Origin: Hordeum vulgare subsp. vulgare
Taxonomy: Eukaryota > Streptophyta > Magnoliopsida > Poales > Poaceae
Assembly (NCBI RefSeq): GCF_904849725.1
Contig: NC_058518.1
Location: 324,902,581 to 324,966,580, forward strand
DNA: 64,000 nucleotides
Direction of reading: 5' to 3'
The notes beneath the pieces are model-generated. The model saw nothing but the letters and a program-made list of their open reading frames with translations. It was not told the DNA's origin and did not search any database. Positions 55,656 through 64,000 of this stretch are shown here, piece after piece (positions within the stretch are counted from its first letter, which is position 1; each line of letters begins with the position of its first letter). The position numbers and the translations under genes were made by a program.

Positions 55656-56999
55656 ATGGCTGAAAACACCAAACTTTGCGACTTCTCGAGTACCAATAAT
55701 AATGATTTTATTAGTACTCTGATTGCTCCCGCCACTAGTGTGGAATCGTATGAAATCAACTCTGCCTTGCTGAATCTTGTTATGAAAGAGCAATTCTCTG
55801 GCCTTCCTAGTGAAGATGCCGCATCCCATCTCAATACTTTCATTGAACTTTGCGATATGCAAAAGAAAAGAGATGTGGATAATGACGTGATTAAGTTGAA
55901 GCTTTTTCCTTTCTCGTTGCGAGATCGTGCAAAAACTTGGTTTTCTTCTTTGCCTAAAAATAGTATTGATTCTTGGGATAAGTGCAAAGATGTTTATATA
56001 TCCAAGTATTTTCCACCGGCTAAGATTATCTCTCTACGTAACGATATCATGAATTTCAAGCAACTTGATCATGAACACATTGCACAATCTTGGGAGAGGA
56101 TGAAGTTAATGATTAGAAATTGTCCCGCTCATGGCTTGAGTTTGTGGATGATTATACAAATCTTTTACGCTGGTTTGAATTTTGCTTCTCGCAGTATCTT
56201 GGACTCTGCCTCAGGTGGAACATTCATGGAAATCACGTTAGGAGACGCTACAAAACTCCTAGACAATATCATGACCAACTACTCTCAGTGGCACACTGAA
56301 AGGTCACCTGCTAGCAAAAAGGTACACGCTATAGAAGAAATTAACTCGCTTAGTGCTAAGATGGACGAGTTGATGAATTTGGTTGCTAGTAGAAATGCTC
56401 CATTATATCCTAATGACATGCCACTATCTTCCTTGATTGAGAGTAGCAACACTAGTTTGGACGTTAATTTTGTTGGTAGGAACAATTTTGGCAACAACCA
56501 TGCTTTTAGAGGAAACTATGTTCCTAGGCCTTTTCCTAGTAACTCCTCTAACAATTATGGCAATTCCTACAACAACACTTATGGAAATCACAACAAATTA
56601 CCCTCTGATTTAGAGACTAATATCAAAGAGTTCATCAATTCTCAAAAGATTTACAATGCGTCCATAGAGGAAAAACTACTCAAAATAGACGATTTGGCTA
56701 AGAGCGTTGATAGGATGTCTTGTGATATTGATGCTTTGAAAGTTAGATGTGCTCCTCCCAAGGTCAACTTGGATGAAACTTTAAAAGCTATGCGTGTCTC
56801 CATGAATGAGAGTAAAGAAATAACCGCCCAAATTCGCGCTAGGCATGAATGGTTTAAACGGGTGCGTTCTACTGATGCAAATCACGAAGATCTTAAAGTG
56901 CTTGGTGTAACTCCTCTTGAATCTTTGTTTTCGCGTGTCAAACCTATTTATGAAGGGGCTGGATATGAATCCACTTTGGTTGAAAAACACCCCCAATGA
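55656..56999 (+). CDS. gag: Gag of element B, intact ORF
   Basis: Starts at ATG 55656 (MAENTKLCDFSSTNNNDFIS) and runs 447 codons. The gag core is clear: EQFSGLPSEDAASHLNTFIE, FPFSLRDRAKTWFSSLPKNS, then KYFPPAKIISLRNDIMNFKQ and AQSWERMKLMIRNCPAHGLS. An Asn-rich stretch (FGNNHAFRGNYVPRPFPSNS) comes next, then a helical tail. I see no CCHC zinc knuckle. The protein would form the particle and bind RNA. The frame ends at 56999, and the protease is in the +1 frame, overlapping from 56917. Confidence 0.85.
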   Translation: MAENTKLCDFSSTNNNDFISTLIAPATSVESYEINSALLNLVMKEQFSGLPSEDAASHLNTFIELCDMQKKRDVDNDVIKLKLFPFSLRDRAKTWFSSLPKNSIDSWDKCKDVYISKYFPPAKIISLRNDIMNFKQLDHEHIAQSWERMKLMIRNCPAHGLSLWMIIQIFYAGLNFASRSILDSASGGTFMEITLGDATKLLDNIMTNYSQWHTERSPASKKVHAIEEINSLSAKMDELMNLVASRNAPLYPNDMPLSSLIESSNTSLDVNFVGRNNFGNNHAFRGNYVPRPFPSNSSNNYGNSYNNTYGNHNKLPSDLETNIKEFINSQKIYNASIEEKLLKIDDLAKSVDRMSCDIDALKVRCAPPKVNLDETLKAMRVSMNESKEITAQIRARHEWFKRVRSTDANHEDLKVLGVTPLESLFSRVKPIYEGAGYESTLVEKHPQ

Positions 57000-57731
57000 T
57001 TCGGAGTCCACCTATCTTGATGATAAAGGTGTGGAGAGTGGAGTAGAAGAAATCAAAATATTGGGTAGTAATGAAACTCCCACTTTGGATTTCAAGGAGT
57101 TCAATTATGATAGTTGGTCCTTGTTTGAATGCATTTCTTTGATGCAATCCATTGCAAACTCTCCACATGCTTATAGCCAAAGCAAATCCTTTACCGCACA
57201 TATCGTAGATGCTATGATGAAACCTCTTGAAGAGAAGCTCAAATTAGAGGTCTCTATACCTAGAAAACTTCATGATGAGTGGGAACCTACTATCAAAATC
57301 AAAATCAAAAACTATGAATGCAATGCTTTGTGTGATTTGGGTGCTAGTGTTTCCGCGATTCCAAGTCTTTATGTGATATTCTTGGTTTTCATGAGATTGA
57401 AGAGTGTTCTCTTAATTTGCATCTTGCGGATTCTACTGTCAAGAAACCCATGGGAAGGATCGATGATGTTCTTATTGTTGCAAATAAGAACTATGTACCC
57501 GTGGATTTCATTGTACTTGACATAGATTGCAATCCTTCATGTCCCATTATTCTTGGTAGACCTTTCCTAAGGACTATTGATGCTATCATCGATATGAAGG
57601 AAGGGAACATTAGATTTCAATTTCCTCTAAAGAAGGGCATGGAGCATTTTCCTAGAAAGAAAATAAGATTGCCTTATGAATCTATGATGAGGGCTACTTA
57701 TGGTTTGAGCACCAAAGATGACTATACGTGA
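57000..57731 (+). pseudogene. B protease, frameshifted
   Basis: The pre-protease part reads LDDKGVESGVEEIKILGSNE and DYDSW-type text, then TIKIKIKNYECNALCDLGAS with the active-site Asp at 57334. One base is lost near 57363 (CCAAGTC for CCAAAGTC), so the second half is in another frame: LHLADSTVKKPMGRIDDVLI, VPVDFIVLDIDCNPSCPIIL and GRPFLRTIDAIIDMKEGNIR. The end is RATYGLSTKDDYT, TGA 57729-57731. Nothing of RT follows. Confidence 0.85.
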
Positions 57732-60137
57732 TTCCATCACCTTTTGCCTAGCTAAGGGCGTTAAACAGTAGCGCTTGTTGGGAGGCAACCCAACGAATCT
57801 ATCCTTTTTATTTCTGTTTTTTGTTTTCTACACTTTCATAATTCTGTTATGATTGTGTTTTTTGTGTTTCTTTTGCGTTTGTGCCAAGTGAAACCGTTAT
57901 GATTAGTCTTGGGGATGATCGTTTGGTCATGCTGGAAACGACAGAAACTTTCTGCTCACGAAAAGAATTTGCATTTTTTTTCTCTGTAAGCGATTTTGAG
58001 TTGATTCTTTTTGCTGCTTATTTATACACAAATTCTTCAAACTGTCGTAATGTTTCAGAATTTTGGAAGTACCAGAAGTATACGAAGTATACAGATTGCT
58101 ACAGACTGGTCTGCTGCTAACAGATTCTGTTTTTGTTGAGTTGGTTGCTTATTTTGATGAAACTATGGATAGTATCGGGGGGTATTATCCATGGAAGATT
58201 GAAAATACAGTAACCCAACATCAACATAAGTAGCATTTAAGTTTGCTACAGTACCTAAGGAAGTGGTGGTTTGCGTTCTTATACTAATGTTATCACGAGT
58301 TTCTGTTTAAGTTTCGTGTTGTGAAGTTTTCAAGTTTTGTGTGAAGTTCTTATGGAAAAAGAGATAAAGAGTGGCAGGAGCTCAAGCTTGGGGATTCCCA
58401 AGGCACCCCAAGTTGATTCAAGGATGTCGTAAAATCCTAAGCTTGCGGATGCCCCGGGAAGGCATCCCCTCTTTCGTCTTCAATCCATCGGTAACGTTAC
58501 TTGGGGCTATATTTTTATTCACCACATGTTATGTGTTTTGCTTGGAGCGTCTTGTATCGTAGGAATCTTTTATTTTTGTTGTGTCACAATCTTCCTTGCT
58601 GCACACCTAGAGAGAGAGACATGCACTCACCGTGATTTTGTCGAGCTTCACTTATATCTTTTGAGCTAGTTGATTTTGCTCTATGTGCTTCACTTATATC
58701 TTTTAGAGCATGGAAGCGCATGGCTTGGTAGTTGATATATGCTATGAAAGTAGTCCCAAAAGGGGTAGTTATCCAAAGGGATATGAAAACTTCCATCTCC
58801 ATGTGCATTGAATAGTTAGAGAAGTTTGATTCCTCTCAATTAGTTTTGAGATGTGGTTGTGATAATATTTAAGTTATGTTAGTACGGTGTTGTGGATCTA
58901 GAAATACTTGTGTTGAAGTTAGTGATTCCCGTAGCATGCACGTATGGTGAACCGCTATGTGATGATGTCTGAGCATGATTAGTCTATTGATTGTCATCCT
59001 TTATGTGGCGGTCGGGATCGCGCGATGGTTTATACCTACCAACCCTTCCCCTAGGAGTATGCGTTGAATGCTTTGTTTCTATTACTACTAAAACTTTTGC
59101 AACAAGTATATGAGTTCTTCATGACTAATGTTTAGTCCATGGTTTAGATGCACTTTCACCTTCCACCATCACTATCTTCTAAAGTGTCCTGCAACTTTCA
59201 CCGGTGCTCAAAACCCACCATATAGCCTCCCTCAAAACAGCCACCATACCTACCTACTATGGTTTTTTCAAAGCTATTCCGAGATATATTGCCATGCAAC
59301 TACCACCATGAAATGTGCCACCACTTCTACATTTGCCGTTGCATGATCATAAGATAGCTAGCATGATGTTTCCATTGATGTCTATGCTTTCATGCCACGC
59401 CATGATCTTCATGATTGAGAGTCTCTCGTTTTGTCACCACCATATAGCTAGTGGGAAATTTTCATTATATAACTTGGCTTGTATATTCCAATGATGGGCT
59501 TCCTCAAATTTGCCTTAGGTCTTCGTGAGCAAGCAAGTTGGATGCACACCCACTAGTTTTCTTTAAGAGCTTTCACATACTTTTAGCTCTAGTGCATCAT
59601 TTGTATGGCAATCCCTACTCATTCACATTGATATCTATTGATGAGAATCTCCATAGCTCATTGATATGCCTAGTTAATGTGACCATCTTCTCCTTGTTTG
59701 TCTTGCAACCTCCACCACACTCCATTCCACTTATAGTGCTAAAACCATGGCTCACGCTCATGTATTGCGGGAGAGTTGAAAAGGTTTGAGAAAGTAAAGG
59801 TGTGAAAACAATTACTTGGCCAATACCGGGGTTGTGCATGATTTAAATTCGTTGTGCAAGGATGATAGAGCATAGCCAGACTATATGATTTTGTAGGGAT
59901 AACTTTCTTTTGGCCTCGTTATTTTGAAAGTTCATGATTACCTTGCTAGTTTGCTTGAATTAATATTGTCTCCACATCAATAGCAAACTATTGTTTTGAA
60001 TCTAATGGATCTGAACATTCACGTCACATAAGAGGAATTACAAAGGACATCAATGCTATGTAGCATGAAAGCATCAAAAATTCATTTTTTACCACTTCCC
60101 TACTCGAGGGCGAGCAGGAGTTAAGCTTGGGGATGCT
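57732..60137 (+). other. 3' noncoding domain of element B with polypurine tract
   Basis: 2.4 kb without convincing ORFs, matching 20150-22859 of element A but lacking its A-rich stretch (deletion near 59390). It keeps the GTTGGG hairpin and the twin hairpins, and ends AGTTAAGCTTGGGGATGC before the 3' LTR. Confidence 0.75.
57777..57794 (+). other. Conserved hairpin GTTGGG/CCCAAC in element B
   Basis: GTTGGGAGGCAACCCAAC folds with a perfect six-base stem and loop AGGCAA, preceded by GGGCGTTAAACAGTAGCGCT. It lies 45 bases after the protease stop; the copy in A is 20182-20198. Confidence 0.6.
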
Positions 60138-61776
60138 TGATACATCTCAAACGTATCTATAATTTTTGATGGTTTCATGCTATTATCTTGTCAACTTTGG
60201 ATGTTTTATGTACCTTTTATATCTTTTTGGGGACTAACTTATTAATTCAGTGCCAAGTGCCAGTTCCTGTTTTTTTGTGTTTTTTGACTCTTTTCAGATC
60301 TGATTTTGGAACGGAGTCCAAACGGAATAAAATCCCCGAAATAAATTTTTCCAAAACAGAAGAAGATCGGGGAACTTGAGGGCCAAGGCAGGAGAGCCAC
60401 AGGGGGGGCCACAAGCCCTGTAGCCACCACCAGGGGGGCCGGCGGCTACTAGGCTTGTGGCCTCGCTAGCGCTCCCCTTCCCTAGCTCTTTGGCCTATAA
60501 ATTCTCTAAAATCCCAGAAAAAATCAAGGCATCCACGAAAATACTTTTCCGCCGCCGCAAGCTTCCATTTCCGTGAGATCTCATCTGGAGACCCTTCCCG
60601 GTGCCCTGTCGGAGGGGACTTTAGAGTTGGAGGGCTTCTACATCAACATCATCGCCTCTCCAATGACTCGTGAGTAGTCCACTTCAGACATACGGGTCCG
60701 TAGTTAGTAGCTAGATGGCTTCTTCTCTCTCTTGGGTCTTCAATACAAAGTTCTCCATGATCTTCATGGAGATCTATCCGATGTAATCCTCTTTGGCGGT
60801 GTGTTTGTCGAGATTCAATGAATTGTGGATTTGTGATCAGATTATCTATGAATTATATTTGAGTCTTTGCTGATTTCTTATATGCATGATTTGATATCCT
60901 TGTAAGTCTCTCCGAGTCTTGGGTTTTGTTTGGCCAACTAGATCTATGATTCTTGCAATGGGAGAAGTGCTTGGTTTTGGGTTCATACCGTGTGGTGACC
61001 TTTCCCAGTGACAGAAGGGGCAGCAAGGCACGCATCGTGTTGTTGCCATCAAGGGTAACAAGATGGACTTTTATCGTAGATATGCGATTGTCCATCTACA
61101 TCATGTCACCTTGCTTAAGGCATTACTCTGTTCTTATGAACTTAATACACTAGATGCATGCTGGATAGCGGTTGACGTGTGGAGTAATAGTAGTAGATGC
61201 AGAAAGTATCGGTCTACTTGTTTTGGACGTGATGCCTATAGATATAATCATTGCCATAGATAACGTCACGACTTTGTGCGGTTCTATCAATTGCTCGACA
61301 GTAATTCGTTCACCCACCGTCTACTTGCTTTCATGAGAGAAGCCACTATTCATAATTATCGTCTGCACTTTCACTTTTACTTTGCTTTGTTTACTTTTTG
61401 CTTTCAGTTCTCACTTTGCAAACAATCTATAAGGGCTTGACAACCCCTCCATAGCGTTGGGTGCAAGCTCTTTGTGTTTGTGCAGGTACTTGTGACTTGA
61501 CGCGATTCTCCCTCTGGATCGATACCTTGGTTCTCAAAACTAAGGGAAATACTTACCGCCGCTGTGCTACATCACCCTTTCCGCTTCGAGGGAACACCAA
61601 CGCAAGGCTCCAAGGCCATGGGGGAATCCTTTGCATATTTGCCAAGGAAGTCCCTAAAGGCGTAGCCGTAGCAGAAGGATTCCTGGCGCCGTTGCCGAGG
61701 AGTATCAAGACAAGAATAGTCTCCCGTCAACACGCGTATTTCTGGCGCCGTTGGAAGGTCGTTTGTTGCAGTAGCA
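60138..61776 (+). repeat. 3' LTR of element B
   Basis: Starts TGATACATCTCAAACG and ends GTTGCAGTAGCA against the target duplication TGCAT. Its last 95 bases hold two primer-site words (61684-61701 and 61743-61758) with leader-like DNA between them (AGTATCAAGACAAGAATAG). Confidence 0.9.
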
Positions 61777-62868
61777 TGCATCCATGCCCTGAAACCTCAA
61801 CCTTCCCAAGAGTCCACCATACCTTCCCTATACGTGGTATTTCACCGCCACACCTAAAGTATATTACTCATGTGTAAACCTTCAAATATTACTCCATGTT
61901 TTGTGCCTCTATTTTAGCTCATGAGGAAGTAGTAGGTAATTCATGACCTTCTCATACTGGACAAGTTTTATCCTGGGTTTGCATGTAATCTGCGAAACCC
62001 TAACACCAGGAGGGACTGGCATGAGCGCGCCCAGCTCATAAAAGATAATAACAACAAACAAAAACCCCTTCACGCTTTGTTGATGAGAAATCAGAAAACT
62101 TCGGTAGTGATAAACAAAGGAGACTAAGGGGATGTGATCGTCCCCACTTTGGGAGCCATTCCTCAAAACTTGTCCAGCATGAGAAGTATTGGGCTATCTA
62201 CTAGCATTCGTTGAAAAATTATGCACCTCTCAAAAGCTTGTTTTACAATCTTGTTGATTTCAAAATCCCTAAAAGCTCTAGCACATGAGTTTTTCCTACT
62301 TCCCTCTGCGAAGGGCCGATCTTTTAATTTTATGTTGAGTTAGTAAACCTACTTCTTTCTATCCTAAAAAGAGCAAACACCTTATGTTGACAAAGATGCA
62401 TGCATTTATATTGTTTCACTGAGAGTTTTCATATCCCACCTTTGTTGATGTTATCATTAAGATAAGTAAGTTGTTTGTTAAAGTCTAGCTAAAGCAAACA
62501 TCTTCCTTTGTGTTAGCATTTTCACTTCCTGACTAATAACATGTTCTTTCAAAAAGCTTCAATTTATCTCATCAAAATATAAGAGGAAGAGCAAAAGTTA
62601 AAAGTTATTAGTTGTTCTTCGACCATGGACATGTTTGCCATGGTTTGATGAGTTTTCTTAGCTCTACTTTTGATTGTAATTGATATTACTCTTTCATAAG
62701 GGCCTTATGAGTTGAGATGGCTGTTGAGGATGGTTGAGTTTAGTAGAAAAATTATGATGCTTCTTGTCTGTATTCTTATTTATCGACACTTCACTCTCTA
62801 AACTTATGGACAGGTGTACCGAGCTCAGTATTCGCTTGGGGACAAGCGAGGTCAAAGGTTGGGGGAGT
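61777..62868 (+). other. C 3' noncoding DNA and polypurine tract
   Basis: Continuation of C after element B: T-rich, no ORF above 85 codons. It ends in AAAGGTTGGGGGAGT (62854-62868), the purine-rich tract directly before the 3' LTR. Confidence 0.75.
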
Positions 62869-64000
62869 TGATACGTCCAAAATGCATCACTATTTTGTAT
62901 CATAATTTGTCTCTATTCATTGATATATTTTACGTTATGATGATATACCTATAGTGTTTTGGACTATTTTACACAGTTTACAACTTTCCAGTGCCGAAAC
63001 AGCAGACGCAGGATTCAGCGGAGAAAATAGCACGAAGAGTCACCATATCAGAACATCTCCAACTGCGCCAAAAAATTGAGGGAAGAAGTTTCCGAACAGA
63101 TCCCGAAGACAAGCCAAAGAAGGGTCGACGGGGGGCACGGGTCACCCAGGCGACCTAATGGCGCCCCCCCTAGGCCGCGCCAGGAGGCCGCCTGGGTGGT
63201 GGGCCCCGCCTCGGGTGCTCTCCTTTGGCCTATATGTTCCTCTTGACCTAAATTTTACGGGGGCAGAATAGTTTTCGCAGTTCCGCCGCCGCTCCGCGCC
63301 AGAAACCTACACAGAAGAAAAGACCTTTCCAACGGACAGATTCTGTCGGGGAGAACTCCTCCCGGAAGGGGAGATCGTCCTCATCGTCGTCACCATCGTC
63401 ACGGGCATCATCGAGATCTTCAGCACCATCATCACTATCACCAGCAACATCTCGATCTTCATCCCGTCTACCTCACCATTGCAATATTCATCCCCTCTAC
63501 TCTGCATGTGTTGATTACTCTTTTGTGGTGAATGCTATTGAGTTTTGTTGGAGGATTATTGTTATGACCAGATTGTTAATCATATTTTCATCACCTCTGA
63601 TCATGATCTCTTTTATGTCTTGTGAGTAGTTCCGTCAGTTCTTGAGGACATGGGAAAAGTCTAGATGCTAGTAGTCATATGATGTTGAAGTAATATGTGT
63701 TAATTGATATTTAAGTTATGGTGTTATTCTTCTAGTGGTGTTATGTGAACGTCGACTACATAACACTTCGCCTTTTTAAGGACCTAGGGGAATGCATCGT
63801 GTATAAAGAGTGCTTATGGTGGGTTGCCGGAGTGACAGAAACCTGAACCCCAGTTTGCACACTTTTGCATGAGGGGGTATTGGATACTAAAGCTTATTGA
63901 TATGGTTTAGCTTCACCTTAATTTCTCTCTTGTATTTGTGGATGCTTGCAAGAGGGGTTAATCATAAGAGTGTACTTGTCTTAGCCTAGACGGTGCACTA
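62869..64000 (+). repeat. 3' LTR of element C, cut by the window end
   Basis: Starts TGATACGTCCAAAATGCATC and matches 38542-39670 with scattered changes and small indels, for example a shorter stretch around 63480 where the 5' LTR has about 20 more bases. The last third lies outside the window. Confidence 0.9.

Larger units (their letters stand above)
50536..61776 (+). mobile_element. Element B: Sabrina/WHAM-like element with gag and protease only
   Basis: LTRs at 50536-55434 (about 1.66 kb once solo LTR Q is removed) and 60138-61776 (1639 bp). Target duplications TGCAT are exact at 50531-50535 and 61777-61781. The interior has a primer-binding site, an intact gag ORF, a frameshifted protease and a 2.4 kb noncoding 3' domain; there is no RT, RNase H or integrase. 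It is the same family as element A by LTR, leader and 3' domain. Without polymerase it must rely on a related element. Confidence 0.92.
38542..64000 (+). mobile_element. Element C: Athila-clade Ty3/gypsy retrotransposon with an extra ORF, 3' LTR cut by the window
   Basis: Order on the plus strand: 5' LTR (38542-40054), primer-binding site, gag, protease, RT, RNase H, integrase, an extra coiled-coil ORF, noncoding DNA, polypurine tract, 3' LTR (from 62869). Proteins match element F block by block, but the LTR (TGATACGTCCAAAATGCATC) is a different subtype. S (40186-44498) interrupts gag and B (50536-61776) interrupts the 3' noncoding part. The left flank is CCACC; the right flank is outside the window. 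Several frame breaks and an integrase active-site change make it inactive. Confidence 0.9.

Noticed and set aside
56917..56999. Programmed frameshift between gag and protease of B
   Set aside because: AAAAAC occurs near 56980 but in the wrong phase for a -1 slip, and the shift needed is +1. A plain single-base lesion is simpler.
1..64000. CRISPR arrays, rRNA, organelle DNA or host protein genes
   Set aside because: No spaced short direct repeats, no rRNA-like stretches, and every long frame is explained by transposable elements or low complexity.

Overview
The window is repeat-on-repeat DNA from a large grass genome, most likely the wheat/barley/rye group (Triticeae). A copia long terminal repeat (LTR) at 1205-3028 is recognisable as Angela/WIS/BARE-1. 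The other LTRs open with Triticeae Ty3/gypsy ends such as TGATACGTCC (Fatima-like) and TGATACGTCTC (Sabrina/WHAM-like). I find no host gene, rRNA gene, functional tRNA gene or CRISPR array. Family names come from recall of LTR ends, not from a search.

Left block (1-33978): a Fatima-like Athila-clade element on the minus strand, called F. Its 5' LTR is at 32463-33978 and its gag-pol runs leftward out of the window. F is broken by three insertions: the tip of an LTR (1-102), an Angela solo LTR (1205-3028, target duplication AGTGG), and a small gag-protease-only gypsy element H (minus strand, 4446-31179, duplication CATAT). H is split by a Tekay/Del-clade chromodomain element T (plus strand, 6921-30058, duplication AGTCA) with LTRs of about 5.3 kb. 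T is split by a Sabrina/WHAM-like non-autonomous element A (plus strand, 17480-24465).

Middle (33979-38541): decayed LINE-like pieces, unassigned DNA, a minus-strand LTR and part of another LTR.

Right block (38542-64000): a second Athila-clade element C on the plus strand, with gag, protease, reverse transcriptase (RT), RNase H, integrase and an extra ORF after integrase. Its 3' LTR runs off the window. C carries a 4.3 kb solo LTR S (40186-44498, duplication ACTCT) inside gag, and a second Sabrina/WHAM-like element B (50536-61776, duplication TGCAT) behind the extra ORF. B has a 3.2 kb solo LTR Q (52139-55370, duplication AGAAT) inside its 5' LTR.

All autonomous polyproteins carry stops or frameshifts, so nothing here is expected to move by itself. 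The points that best repay attention are: (1) a putative exon-intron-exon unit with a GC-AG intron inside the T LTR, whose first exon and donor recur in Q and S; (2) two tRNA-like A-box/B-box modules in each T LTR; (3) tandem primer-binding sites at the U5 edge of A and B, which look like LTR growth; (4) a non-gag ORF where element A should have gag; (5) conserved hairpins in the 3' noncoding domain of A and B; and (6) the coiled-coil ORF after integrase in C.
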